From Oscillospiraceae bacterium (GTDB taxonomy: Bacteria > Bacillota > Clostridia > Oscillospirales > Oscillospiraceae): DNA of 40,639 bases. The position numbers and the translations under genes are program-made. How positions within the stretch are numbered: the stretch's first letter is position 1; each line of letters starts with the position of its first letter. A model generated the notes under the pieces. That model saw only the letters and a list, made by a program, of their open reading frames with translations. It did no database searches and was not told the origin of the DNA. Location of the stretch: the NCBI GenBank assembly GCA_031260605.1, contig JAISLF010000007.1, positions 1-40,639 of the forward strand, in the 5' to 3' direction. This document shows, in pieces, positions 16,057 to 25,068 of the stretch.

Positions 16057-16905
16057 TTGCCACGTCAAAAAAGAGTTTGCGCAATACACGATATTTCCTG
16101 CTTCGGGCGCTGTTCGTTAACAGTCGCTCTTCCTATAATTTCAGCTGTCGGAGTTGAATGCACCTGTCTGCCGACAGCGGTACTCTCCACCCACACGGGC
16201 GGCTTTACAGGGTACACAGTCCGCGACTTAACTGACGACCTCTCCCCTATTGCCGCGCACTGGGACACGCTCGGACTTGCGTTCGACGCTGCGTATACAG
16301 GCTATCTCGGTTCCTTTGAACAAATCGGCATTGTGTCGGAGATTTTGGCGGGTATGCACGCAAAGGGCGCGCTTATCATCTGCGACCCCGTAATGGCGGA
16401 CAACGGCAAGCTCTACCCCGCGTTTCCGGATAACTTCCCGGACGGAATGCGCTCGCTCTGCGAGCAGGCGGATATTATCCTGCCGAACCTGACCGAGGCG
16501 TGCCTTATGCTCGGTATTGAATATAAGCCCGGCGGACAGACCCGCGAATATGTCGAGCAGGTTCTTCACGGTCTTGCAAGGCTGCCGCGCAAAACGGCGG
16601 TATTGACAGGCGTTTCGTTTGAGGAAAATAAGCTCGGCGCCGCCGCAATTGATGTCGCAACAGGCGAAATCAGCTACACGATGACGGAGCGCGTGCCTCA
16701 TATGTACCACGGAACGGGAGACGTTTTCGCGTCCGCGTTTGTCGCGGCGCACGTTGCCGGAAAACCCTCCGGCGACGCGCTGGCTATCGCCGCAAGGTTC
16801 ACGGCGGACGCAGTTGCCCGCACGCTCGCCGCCGGGTCGGACGACAGATTCGGCGTGAACTTTGAGGCGGGTCTGCTGTCACTTGCACAGGCGGCCGCAG
16901 AATAA
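16057..16905 (+). CDS. Pyridoxal/pyridoxamine kinase, PdxK/PdxY family
   Basis: 282 residues. ATP-dependent kinase of the ribokinase superfamily that makes pyridoxal 5'-phosphate from salvaged B6 vitamers. Motifs: HDISCFGRCSLTVALPI at the N-terminus, THTGGF, CDPVMADNG near residue 125, PNLTEA, and the anion-hole/catalytic GTGDVFASAF near 227 with catalytic Asp. The TTG at 16057 is chosen because GGAGG sits 11 bases upstream and homology begins there; the upstream ATG at 16000 would add 19 residues unlike the family. Followed after 49 bp by the M3 peptidase. Confidence 0.93.
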   Translation: MPRQKRVCAIHDISCFGRCSLTVALPIISAVGVECTCLPTAVLSTHTGGFTGYTVRDLTDDLSPIAAHWDTLGLAFDAAYTGYLGSFEQIGIVSEILAGMHAKGALIICDPVMADNGKLYPAFPDNFPDGMRSLCEQADIILPNLTEACLMLGIEYKPGGQTREYVEQVLHGLARLPRKTAVLTGVSFEENKLGAAAIDVATGEISYTMTERVPHMYHGTGDVFASAFVAAHVAGKPSGDALAIAARFTADAVARTLAAGSDDRFGVNFEAGLLSLAQAAAE

Positions 16906-16954
16906 CCTTTTTCGAAACAGACAAGTATACAAAACCACCCAAGGAAAGCACTAT

Positions 16955-18646
16955 ATGAAATTTTCCGAAATACCCTACAGCCGCATAACAAATGAGCAGC
17001 TTCACAATACGGCCGAGGAGTTTCTCAAAGCCTTCAGCGCGGCTGAAACAGCCGCTGAAGCAGATTCCGCAATACGCCGCTTTTACAACGAGTACGACGT
17101 TTTGGAAACAACCGTTTCAATCGCCTATATTCGCTATCACATAAATATAAACGATGAGTTTTATAAGGCGGAGCAGGAATACTATGATTCCGCAATGCCG
17201 GCAATGATGCTTGAGCAGCAGCGCATTATAGACGCGGTACTTGCGTCGAAATTCCGCTCCGAGCTTGAAAAATCCCTGGGCACGCTGCTGTTTCGCAAGT
17301 ACGAAAACCAGCGCCGCCTGATTAACGAGGCTGTTCTTCCCGATATGCAGGAGGAAAATCAGCTTATCTCAAAATACACGGAAATCCTCGGCGGAGCCGA
17401 AATCCCGTTTGACGGCAAGACGCTTAATCTCACGCAGCTTGACCCGTACCGCCAGTCTCCGGACCGAGCCGTACGCAAGGCGGCGACGGAGGCGTATTTC
17501 AAGTTCTTCTCAGACAGACAGGGCGAGTTTGACGAGCTGTACGGCAAGCTTGTTACTCTGCGCGCGTCGATTGCCGAAAAGCTCGGCTTTGCTGACGCGG
17601 TTGCGCTCGGCTATGCGCAAATGGAGCGGTTCGACTATGACGAGGATATGGTCGCCGTATACCGTGAGGAGATAAAAAAATACATTACGCCGCTTGTCTC
17701 GGAGCTGAAGGAGCGTCAGAGACGGCGTATCGGCGTTGACAAAATGTATTTTTACGACAACGGCTATTACTTCAAGTCGGGCAATCCAATACCCATCGGC
17801 ACACCGGACGAGCTTGTTGCAAGCGCGCAGAAAATGTACCGCGAGCTGTCCCCCGAAAGCGGCGAGTTTTTCGACTTTATGGTTGAAAACGAGCTGCTGG
17901 ACCTTTTGGCAAAGCCCGGAAAGATGACGGGCGGCTTCTGCACAGGTCTGCCGCAGTATAAAATGCCGTTTATCTTCTCAAACTTCACCGGAACAAAGGA
18001 AGATGTTGATGTTTTAACGCATGAGGCGGGTCACGCGCTGCAGGCTTACCTTTCGGCGGAGCTTTTCCCCGAATACCGCAGCCCGACGTACGAGTCCTGC
18101 GAGATTCATTCAATGTCAATGGAGCTGATAACCCGCCCGTGGATGAAGTCGTTTTTCGGGGCGGACGCGGAGAAGTTTTTGTACCTCCAGCTTGACGATA
18201 TTCTGAACTTCCTCCCCTACGGCGTTTTGGTGGACGATTTCCAGCATTTTGTCTATCACAACCCGGCAGCTACAGCCGATGAGCGTGCGGCGGAGTGGCG
18301 GCGCTTGGAGCGTGAATATATGCCGTGGCTCGACTATGACGGCGACGAGTATCTTGACGGCGGCCGCCGCTGGCAGCGCCAGTCGCATATTTATCAGCGG
18401 CCATTTTACTATATAGACTATACGCTGGCTCAGGTCTGCGCAATGCAGTTTTTCCTCCGCTTCAACGCTGGAGATGAAAACGCCTGGAGCGACTATCTGA
18501 AGCTGTGCAGGCTCGGCGGCTCGGAAACGTTTGTTTCCCTTGTCGGCGCGGCCGGGCTCAAGTCTCCGTTCGTGCCCGGCGTTCTTCAGGACGCGGCAAA
18601 GAGAATCAAGGCTATCTTAGAGCAGACGGACGATAGCGCGCTGTAA
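16955..18646 (+). CDS. M3 family oligoendopeptidase (PepF-like)
   Basis: 563 residues, typical of clostridial M3 oligoendopeptidases. The zinc site HEAGH is at residues 356-360 within DVLTHEAGHALQAYLS; the third ligand Glu follows in YESCEIHSMSMELI, and the substrate-binding YQRPFYYIDYTLAQVCAMQF motif is intact near residue 485. A cytosolic metallopeptidase cutting peptides of about 6-20 residues. ATG 16955 follows AAGGAAAG. The third peptidase in the window, suggesting strong peptide use. Confidence 0.94.
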   Translation: MKFSEIPYSRITNEQLHNTAEEFLKAFSAAETAAEADSAIRRFYNEYDVLETTVSIAYIRYHININDEFYKAEQEYYDSAMPAMMLEQQRIIDAVLASKFRSELEKSLGTLLFRKYENQRRLINEAVLPDMQEENQLISKYTEILGGAEIPFDGKTLNLTQLDPYRQSPDRAVRKAATEAYFKFFSDRQGEFDELYGKLVTLRASIAEKLGFADAVALGYAQMERFDYDEDMVAVYREEIKKYITPLVSELKERQRRRIGVDKMYFYDNGYYFKSGNPIPIGTPDELVASAQKMYRELSPESGEFFDFMVENELLDLLAKPGKMTGGFCTGLPQYKMPFIFSNFTGTKEDVDVLTHEAGHALQAYLSAELFPEYRSPTYESCEIHSMSMELITRPWMKSFFGADAEKFLYLQLDDILNFLPYGVLVDDFQHFVYHNPAATADERAAEWRRLEREYMPWLDYDGDEYLDGGRRWQRQSHIYQRPFYYIDYTLAQVCAMQFFLRFNAGDENAWSDYLKLCRLGGSETFVSLVGAAGLKSPFVPGVLQDAAKRIKAILEQTDDSAL

Positions 18647-18732
18647 TCGGCGCGGTAAAGGCAAGTTAAATTTTTGCGGGCAGCCGGCTGTAACGGCAGG
18701 CTTGTCACGCGTTAGCAGGCAGGGAAAGAGAA

Positions 18733-19578
18733 ATGTACGCAATAATAAAAAAGGAACAGTTGTCAGAGGGCGTTTTCAGAATAACGGTGCACGCGCCGCT
18801 CGTGGCAAAAAAGGCAAAGCCGGGTCAGTTTATCATTCTGCGTGTAACCGAGGACGGCGAGCGTATCCCGCTGACAGTAGGCGGGTATGACCGGGAACGC
18901 GGCACGGTTTCCGTGATGTTTCAGGTCGCGGGGGCAACAACAAAGAAGCTTGCCGCGCTGAAAGAGGGAGACCGGCTGACTGATTTTGTCGGTCCGCTCG
19001 GCCGTCCGACAGAAATTGAGGGAATCCGGCGCGCGTGCGTTATCGGCGGCGGAGTCGGGTGCGCTATCGCCTACCCGATTGCAAAGGCGCTGCACGAGCA
19101 GGGCACGGACGTAACCGTTATAATCGGCTTCCGGGACACGTCGCGTATCATTCTTGAAGATGAGTTCAAAAGCGCGTCAACAACGCTGCACATTCTCACG
19201 GACGACGGGTCAAACGGCAATAAGGGCTTTGTAACTGCGGCTCTGGGCGACCTTTTGACGGCGGGTGAAACTTATGACGATGTAATCGCAATCGGTCCCA
19301 TTATGATGATGAAGGCCGTTGCGGAGCTTACACGCCCGTACAATATGAAAACGACGGTCTCGATGAACCCGATTATGATTGACGGCACGGGAATGTGCGG
19401 CGGCTGCCGCCTGACCGTCGGCGGGCAGACGAAATTCGCCTGCGTTGACGGACCCGATTTTGACGGACATCTTGTGGATTTCGACGCGGCGGCAAAGCGC
19501 AACGGTATGTACCGCGACAGTGAAAAGGCTGATTATGAGCACGCCTGCAGACTTCTTGAAAATACGGAGGTGCGGTAA
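18733..19578 (+). CDS. nfnA: NADH-dependent reduced ferredoxin:NADP+ oxidoreductase, small subunit NfnA
   Basis: 281 residues of the ferredoxin-NADP reductase-like/PyrK family. An FAD domain (1-95) is followed by a nucleotide-binding domain with VIGGGVGCAIAYPIAKAL (103-120) and a C-terminal [2Fe-2S] loop with C222, C225 and C237; D217 in IDGTGMCGGC matches the Asp ligand reported for NfnA. NfnAB is a cytosolic electron-bifurcating transhydrogenase that couples NADH, NADPH and ferredoxin, typical of strict anaerobes. The alternative, an electron-transfer subunit of another dehydrogenase, is unlikely because the NfnB-type gene follows with a one-base overlap (TAATG). Confidence 0.9.
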   Translation: MYAIIKKEQLSEGVFRITVHAPLVAKKAKPGQFIILRVTEDGERIPLTVGGYDRERGTVSVMFQVAGATTKKLAALKEGDRLTDFVGPLGRPTEIEGIRRACVIGGGVGCAIAYPIAKALHEQGTDVTVIIGFRDTSRIILEDEFKSASTTLHILTDDGSNGNKGFVTAALGDLLTAGETYDDVIAIGPIMMMKAVAELTRPYNMKTTVSMNPIMIDGTGMCGGCRLTVGGQTKFACVDGPDFDGHLVDFDAAAKRNGMYRDSEKADYEHACRLLENTEVR

Positions 19579-21155
19579 TGGCAAATATGTCACTTAAAAA
19601 AATGCCTATGCCTGTTCGCGACCCGCAATTGCGCGCAACCGACTTCAAGGAGGTTGCCCTCGGCTATTCCGAGGACGACGCGATACAGGAGGCTAACCGC
19701 TGCCTGCAGTGCCTGCACAAGCCGTGCGTCGGCGGCTGTCCTGTCGGCGTGCCGATACCGGAGTTTATCGCCTGCATACAAAATCACGATTTCCGTCAGG
19801 CGTACTCGACAATCAAAACCGCAAACTCGCTTCCCGCAATCTGCGGGCGCGTCTGTCCGCAGGAAAATCAGTGTGAAAAATACTGCGTGCGCGGCGTCAA
19901 GGGAGAGCCTGTCGGAATCGGCAGACTTGAGCGCTTTGCGGCGGACTATCAGAGCAAAACACTTGACGAGCTTGTCGGCGCTGTCAACGAGGTTGAGCCG
20001 TCCGTTATTGTTGAGCGCGTCATTGCGGAGCTTGAAAAAGACCATACAAAAAGCTTTTTGAACACAATTAATGCGCGTGTTATTCAGGAAATTGCGGCTG
20101 ACGCTGTACATCAGGCGACGGAGACAATATCCGAGAGCATAAAGTCGCGCGTTGACCTGAAAGAGGATCGCCCCGCGTCCCGCGGACACGTTGCGGTCGT
20201 CGGCTCCGGCCCTGCGGGACTTACCTGCGCCGGAGAGCTGAACTCAAATGGCTTTACCGTCACAATTTTCGAGGCATTCCACACACCGGGCGGCGTTCTT
20301 GCCTACGGAATCCCCGAATTCAGGCTGCCGAAGTCTATTGTCCGCCAGGAGTGCGACAATCTGCGTCAGGCGGGCGTTGTATTCACAACGAACGCCGTAA
20401 TCGGACGCACGCTCACAATTGACGAGCTGCTCACCTCCGAGGGGTACGACGCGGTGTTTGTCGCCAGCGGCGCGGGTCTGCCGAACTTCCTTGAAATTCC
20501 CGGCGAGTCGGCGCTCGGCGTATACTCGGCAAATGAATTTTTGACGCGCGTCAATCTGATGAAGGCATATCTTAAGGGCGCGGACACTCCGATTTACCGG
20601 CCGAAGCGCTGTGTCGTCATCGGCGGCGGCAACGTTGCGATGGACGCGGCGCGCTGCGCAAAGCGTCTCGGCGCGGATGTGCATATTGTCTACCGCCGCA
20701 CAATGGCGGAGCTTCCGGCGCGGCACGAAGAGGTTGAGCACGCGGAGGAAGAGGGTATAATATTCGATATGCTCCGCAACCCGCTTGAAATTCTGACCGA
20801 CGAGAACGAGCGCGTGCGCGGTCTGCTGCTGCAAAAAATGGAGCTTGGCGAGATTGACGGCAAGGGTCGCCGCCGCCCCGTGCCGATTGAGGGCGCGACG
20901 GAGGAGATAGAGTGCGACTGCGTTATTGTCGCCGTCGGCACAAGCCCGAACCCGCTTATCGCCTCAACAACGCCGGGACTTGAAACTGACCGTCACGGCT
21001 GCGTACACGTCGTAGACGAGTCAACAGGCGCAACGTCAAAGCTCGGCGTATTTGCCGGGGGCGACATTGCAACAGGCGCGGCGACAGTAATTCTCGCGAT
21101 GGGCGCAGGAAAAGCCGCCGCAAGCGCGATTGAAAGGTATATCTCGGAGAAATAA
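19578..21155 (+). CDS. nfnB: NADH-dependent reduced ferredoxin:NADP+ oxidoreductase, large subunit NfnB, with an inserted helical segment
   Basis: 525 residues, glutamate-synthase beta-chain type. The N-terminal double [4Fe-4S] domain has C42, C45, C50, C54 (RCLQCLHKPCVGGCPVG) and C89, C93, C99, C103. The FAD motif GSGPAGL lies at 209-215, the NADPH motif VIGGGNVAMDAARCAKRLGA near 345, and GVFAGGDIATGAATVILAMG near the end. Between the iron-sulfur and FAD domains, residues about 125-200 form a charged, helix-prone insertion; family members near 465 residues have only a short linker here. Translationally coupled to nfnA. Confidence 0.92.
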   Translation: MANMSLKKMPMPVRDPQLRATDFKEVALGYSEDDAIQEANRCLQCLHKPCVGGCPVGVPIPEFIACIQNHDFRQAYSTIKTANSLPAICGRVCPQENQCEKYCVRGVKGEPVGIGRLERFAADYQSKTLDELVGAVNEVEPSVIVERVIAELEKDHTKSFLNTINARVIQEIAADAVHQATETISESIKSRVDLKEDRPASRGHVAVVGSGPAGLTCAGELNSNGFTVTIFEAFHTPGGVLAYGIPEFRLPKSIVRQECDNLRQAGVVFTTNAVIGRTLTIDELLTSEGYDAVFVASGAGLPNFLEIPGESALGVYSANEFLTRVNLMKAYLKGADTPIYRPKRCVVIGGGNVAMDAARCAKRLGADVHIVYRRTMAELPARHEEVEHAEEEGIIFDMLRNPLEILTDENERVRGLLLQKMELGEIDGKGRRRPVPIEGATEEIECDCVIVAVGTSPNPLIASTTPGLETDRHGCVHVVDESTGATSKLGVFAGGDIATGAATVILAMGAGKAAASAIERYISEK

Positions 21156-21161
21156 TAATTG

Positions 21162-21197
21162 TGGCTTTATGCTTGATTTTAGGCAAGTATAAAGCCA
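21162..21197. other. Strong hairpin after nfnB
   Basis: TGGCTTTAT (21162-21170) pairs with ATAAAGCCA (21189-21197) and CTTG (21172-21175) with CAAG (21184-21187), joined by one G-U pair, loop ATTTTAGG. There is no T-run after it, so it may be an attenuator or an RNA-processing/stability structure rather than a classic terminator. Confidence 0.5.
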
Positions 21198-21254
21198 ATT
21201 CGCGAAATGTCAAGTCACAGCCGGCGCATACTTTTTTTGAAAAAGGAAGATATT

Positions 21255-21947
21255 ATGAACATTATCCGTAAAATTGAGGTGTTCGGCGATTCTATCCTCA
21301 AGGGCATTCAGCTCAATAAGGAACATCGCTACTGCGTGGATAACCAAATCGACTTCGGCCTGCTGAACGAGCGGTTTTCGGTTGAAATCGGCAATCACTC
21401 TAAAATGGGCTGCACGATAACAAAAGCGGAGTCCTTAGTAGACAAATTCCTGCAAAGCTCACCCGAATGCAGCGCCATTGTTATGGATCTCGGCGGAAAT
21501 GACTGCAATTTTGACTGGGCGGAGGTCGCCGAAACGCCGGATTCCGAACATGAGCCGAAAACACCGCTGATACTTTTTGAGGAAACCTACAAGCGAATAA
21601 TCAAAAAGCTGAAGGACAGCGCAATTACGCCGATTTTAACGACGCTTCCCCCGCTTGACCCGCAGCGTTTTTTTGACTGGTGGTGCCGTGGGCTGAACAA
21701 AGAGGCAATACTCAGCTGGCTCGGCAGCGTACAGGGAATATACCGCTTTCACGAGAACTATTCCCGCGCGGTTGAGTGCATAGCAAAGGCTGCCGCTGTG
21801 CCGATTGTTGATCTGCGCGGCGCTTTCCTGCGCAACCGCAGGATTGAGCACCTACTGTGCGAGGACGGCACGCACCCGAACACGGCGGGACACCGCGTGA
21901 TAACCTCCGCGTTTCTGGAATTCGGAAACAGCTTCGCTTTCGCGTAA
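21255..21947 (+). CDS. SGNH/GDSL-family hydrolase
   Basis: 230 residues. Block I FGDSILKG with catalytic Ser is near residue 12, block III GGND near 80, and block V DGTHPN with the catalytic Asp-His near 211, so the triad is complete. No signal peptide, so it is probably cytosolic. Family members are esterases, lysophospholipases or carbohydrate deacetylases; the substrate cannot be read from the sequence. ATG 21255 follows AAAAGGAAG; the open frame further upstream (from 21207) runs through leader sequence. It stands between nfnAB and the CoA-transferase with its own leader, so a functional link is not implied. Confidence 0.85.
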   Translation: MNIIRKIEVFGDSILKGIQLNKEHRYCVDNQIDFGLLNERFSVEIGNHSKMGCTITKAESLVDKFLQSSPECSAIVMDLGGNDCNFDWAEVAETPDSEHEPKTPLILFEETYKRIIKKLKDSAITPILTTLPPLDPQRFFDWWCRGLNKEAILSWLGSVQGIYRFHENYSRAVECIAKAAAVPIVDLRGAFLRNRRIEHLLCEDGTHPNTAGHRVITSAFLEFGNSFAFA

Positions 21948-22031
21948 ATCCGCGCGGCTTTCCACAAAACGCGCGCTTTTGCCGCGCCTTATTACCATAA
22001 AACAGCGGGATTGCGTTCCGCATAAAGAATA

Positions 22032-22062
22032 ACAGACACGGCGCGGCTTGCGTCGTGTCTGT
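22032..22062. other. Leader hairpin before the CoA-transferase gene
   Basis: ACAGACACG (22032-22040) pairs with CGTGTCTGT (22054-22062); the inner GCGC/GCGT extends the stem to 13 pairs with one G-U around a GGCTT loop. No T-run follows. It ends 11 bp before the Shine-Dalgarno AGGAG, so it could be a terminator-like barrier after the SGNH gene or an mRNA-leader element. Confidence 0.5.
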
Positions 22063-22084
22063 ACACAAAATTTAGGAGAAACAA

Positions 22085-23350
22085 ATGAGTGAAAGAAAGC
22101 CCCTCGAGGGCGTAAAAGTAATTGAGATGAGCACCTTTATTGCCGTGCCCACAACAGCACGGTTCTTTGCCGAGTTCGGCGCCGACATTATCAAGATTGA
22201 GCCGGCAAGCGGCGATCTCGTGCGGTTCAACGGCGTTTCAGAGGGACACCTCGGCTCGCCCTACGAGAACACAACCTTCGACCTTGAAAACGCGCACAAA
22301 AAGGGCGTTGTAATCAACCTGAAAGACCCGCAGGGCATTGAAATTCTCTTCAAGCTCCTGTCAGACGCGGACATTTTCCTGACAAACTGGCGTCCGCAGG
22401 CCTTGGCAAAGCTCGGACTCGACTATGAAGCGCTCAGGGACAAATTCCCGAAGCTCGTCTACGGCGCACTCACGGGCTACGGCGAAACAGGCCCGGACAA
22501 GGATCTGCCCGGCTATGACTTCACAGCGTTTTGGGGACGGTCGGGACTTCTCGGCTCGCTCTACCAGGAGGACTCCGCGCCGAACAATCTGATTCCCGGC
22601 GTCGGAGACCACTCTGCGGGAATGAACCTTGCGGCGGGCTGTATGGTCGCGCTGTACAAGGCACAGGCAACCGGAGTTGGCGACAAGGTTGAGGTAAACC
22701 TGCTGCACTCCGGCATATTCGCTCAGGCGATATTCATTCAGGCAGCGCAGTATAAGGGTATGGGGCAAACCTACCCGACAAGCCGCAAGCGCGCGGATAA
22801 CCCGTTCAACAACATCTACAGAACAAAGGACGGACGCTGGATTCAGCTGTCTATGCCCCCGTTCGACGTGTTTTACCCGAAGTTTATGCCGCTGATTGAC
22901 CGTGCGGATTTAGTCGGCAACGATCGGTATAAGATAGACAGCATTATGCAAAACCACCTCAACGAGGAGTTCGTCTCGATTATAGACGAGCAGTTTGCAA
23001 AGAAAACCGCCGCGGAGTGGACAAATATCCTGACGGAAAACGACATTCCGTTTGCCGTCTGCGCCGTCTGGGAGGAGGTACTGGAGGACAAGCAGGCGTG
23101 GGCAATAAACGCGTTTGAGTCGGTGGACTACCCGACGGGCAAGCGCGCAATGGTTCGTCAGCCGATTTCACTTGTCGGAACGGACCACCTGCCCTACGAA
23201 AAGGCACCGCTTCTCGGCGCTGACTCTGAGGGCGTACTGAAAAGCCTCGGCTACACAGACGAGCAGCTTGCCGATATGCACACGCGCGGCGTGTTCAACA
23301 CTTGGGGCGACTTTAAGGAAAAGATTGAAAAGCGCGGCGGTCTGAAGTAG
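22085..23350 (+). CDS. Family III (CaiB/BaiF type) CoA-transferase
   Basis: 421 residues, normal family length. Formyl-CoA transferase-like enzymes move CoA between carboxylic acids through an aspartyl-CoA thioester; the catalytic Asp is in the conserved LPGYDFTAFWGRSG near residue 142. N-terminal PLEGVKVIEMSTFIAVPTTARFFAEFGADIIKIE, the NWRPQALAKLGLDYEALR stretch and the C-terminal LLGADSEGVLKSLGY are all standard. Close functional relatives in clostridia act on amino-acid fermentation acids (HadA, FldA) or bile acids (BaiF); no dehydratase or bai neighbour is present to decide. AGGAG lies 6 bases before ATG. Confidence 0.9.
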   Translation: MSERKPLEGVKVIEMSTFIAVPTTARFFAEFGADIIKIEPASGDLVRFNGVSEGHLGSPYENTTFDLENAHKKGVVINLKDPQGIEILFKLLSDADIFLTNWRPQALAKLGLDYEALRDKFPKLVYGALTGYGETGPDKDLPGYDFTAFWGRSGLLGSLYQEDSAPNNLIPGVGDHSAGMNLAAGCMVALYKAQATGVGDKVEVNLLHSGIFAQAIFIQAAQYKGMGQTYPTSRKRADNPFNNIYRTKDGRWIQLSMPPFDVFYPKFMPLIDRADLVGNDRYKIDSIMQNHLNEEFVSIIDEQFAKKTAAEWTNILTENDIPFAVCAVWEEVLEDKQAWAINAFESVDYPTGKRAMVRQPISLVGTDHLPYEKAPLLGADSEGVLKSLGYTDEQLADMHTRGVFNTWGDFKEKIEKRGGLK

Positions 23351-23370
23351 ACTTTACCTGCCGTAAAACA

Positions 23371-23398
23371 AAAAGAGCTGCAAACGCAGCTCTTTTTT
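23371..23398. terminator. Bidirectional rho-independent terminator
   Basis: GAGCTGC (23375-23381) pairs with GCAGCTC (23386-23392), loop AAAC, flanked by AAAA on the left and TTTTTT on the right. It lies 20 bp after the CoA-transferase stop and also ends transcription of the convergent catalase operon. Confidence 0.9.
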
Positions 23399-23483
23399 GT
23401 TTTGTGCAGCGGATGGTGCGGATTTCGTCCCTCCTGTATGCGGCAATGCGCGTCCGTGGGCGCACGCTGCCGCAGCCTGAATC

Positions 23484-25004
23484 CTACTTAAGCGTAGCCG
23501 CAATCAGCCCGCTGTTGTCCAGCTTTGCCAGCTCCAGCACCTTGCCGTAATCGAGTCCCATTGCCGCCGTCACCCGCTCGCCGTATTCCGGATCCGCCTT
23601 TTGGCAGTGCACCGCATGGCGGTACTTGACGTTATCCGTAACAGACGCAATGTCCTCTGCGGTGTTGCTGATCAGAATCGCCTTTTTGTCCTCCGCCAGA
23701 ATACGCCACAGGTTGCCGCCCGCGCGGAAATTATCGTCTGACGGGTCGTCCTTCGGGTCAAAGCGCCACATTGCGCCGCTGATTGCAAGCGGCGGCTCCG
23801 ATACCTCCGGCTGCGCGGACCAATAGCCCTCACTGTTCGGCGCGTATGCCGGCACGCGGCCGTAGTTCCCGTCGGTGCGCATAGTGCCGTCGCGGTGATA
23901 CTCGTTGACCTCAACCTTTGCCTTGTTTACGGGAATGTGGTTGTAGTTTACGCCGAGGCGGTAACGCTGCGCGTCGCCGTAGGCAAAAAGTCTGCCCTGC
24001 AGGAACTTGTCCGGCGAAAACCCGATACCGGGGACGACGTGCGCCGGTGTAAACGCGCTCTGCTCAACCTCCGCAAAGTAGTTTTCGGGATTGCGGTTCA
24101 GCTCCAGAACGCCGACTTCAATCAGCGGAAACTCACCGTGTCTCCAGATTTTCGTGATGTCAAAGGGATTCTCGTAGTGGTTTTTCGCCTGCTCCTCCGT
24201 CATAATCTGAACAGCCACCTTCCACCTCGGGAAATCGCCGTTTTCAATCGCGTCGAACAAGTCCTTGCCGTGATACTCTCTGTCAGCCGCGTTAATTGCG
24301 CCCGCTTCGGCGTTCGACAGATTTTTGACTCCCTGCTGTGTGATGAAGTGGAACTTGCACCAGACGCGCTCATTTGCCGCGTTGTAAAGCGAGAACGTGT
24401 GCTCACCGAAAAAGTGCATATTGCGGAAAGACGCGGGGATTCCCCTGTCGCTCATAACAATTGTGCGCTGATGAAAGGTCTCCGGCAGCAGTGTCCAGAA
24501 ATCCCAGTTGCTCTGCGCGCTGCGGCGGCCTGTGCGCGGGTCGCGCTTTACTGCGCGGTTTAAGTCGCTGAAATCGTGCACATCGCGGATGAAAAATGTC
24601 GGTGTGTTGTTGCCGACGAGATCCCAGTTGCCCTCCTCGGTGTAGAACTTCGTTGCAACGCCGCGAATATCGCGCTCGCAGTCCGCCGCTCCGCGCTCAC
24701 CGGCGACTGTTGAAAAACGCGTAAAGGTTTCCGTAACCGCGCCGGGCTGAAGAACCTTTGCCTTTGTGTACTTTGAAATGTCTCCTGTGACGGTAAGCGT
24801 TCCGTACGCTCCCCAGCCCTTCGCGTGCATACGGCGCTCCGGGATAACCTCGCGGTTAAAGTGCGCCATTTTCTCCATAAGCCAAACGTCCTGCATTACA
24901 ACAGGGCCTCTTTCACCGGCGGTAATTGAATGATCGTTGTCAGCTACAGGTGCGCCTACCTCATTTGTCAGCTTGTGTAAATCCTTGTGCAAATCGTTGG
25001 ACAT
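23484..25004 (-). CDS. katA: Haem catalase, small-subunit clade 3
   Basis: 506 residues, dismutates hydrogen peroxide in the cytosol. The distal His is in [14 protein letters not shown] near residue 58, the distal Asn in [31 protein letters not shown] is intact, and the proximal haem Tyr is in [16 protein letters not shown] near residue 345. The family usually has Ser or Ala in HAKGxGAYG; here it is Trp. AAAGGATGG precedes ATG 25004. The gene lies 64 bp after the membrane-protein gene and probably shares its promoter at 25794-25821, which carries a PerR-like box. Peroxide defence is uncommon in strict anaerobes and points to oxygen exposure. Confidence 0.95.
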   Translation of the reverse strand: MSNDLHKDLHKLTNEVGAPVADNDHSITAGERGPVVMQDVWLMEKMAHFNREVIPERRMHAKGWGAYGTLTVTGDISKYTKAKVLQPGAVTETFTRFSTVAGERGAADCERDIRGVATKFYTEEGNWDLVGNNTPTFFIRDVHDFSDLNRAVKRDPRTGRRSAQSNWDFWTLLPETFHQRTIVMSDRGIPASFRNMHFFGEHTFSLYNAANERVWCKFHFITQQGVKNLSNAEAGAINAADREYHGKDLFDAIENGDFPRWKVAVQIMTEEQAKNHYENPFDITKIWRHGEFPLIEVGVLELNRNPENYFAEVEQSAFTPAHVVPGIGFSPDKFLQGRLFAYGDAQRYRLGVNYNHIPVNKAKVEVNEYHRDGTMRTDGNYGRVPAYAPNSEGYWSAQPEVSEPPLAISGAMWRFDPKDDPSDDNFRAGGNLWRILAEDKKAILISNTAEDIASVTDNVKYRHAVHCQKADPEYGERVTAAMGLDYGKVLELAKLDNSGLIAATLK

Positions 25005-25068
25005 AATTACCCATCCTTTTTATGTATATTTTATATTCCAACCCGAAAATCGGGGTGTGGTCAAAAGG

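Noticed and set aside
23626-24563. Plus-strand open frames opposite katA, up to 222 codons (23895-24563)
   Set aside because: They are antisense to an unmistakable catalase and arise from its GC-rich codon usage.
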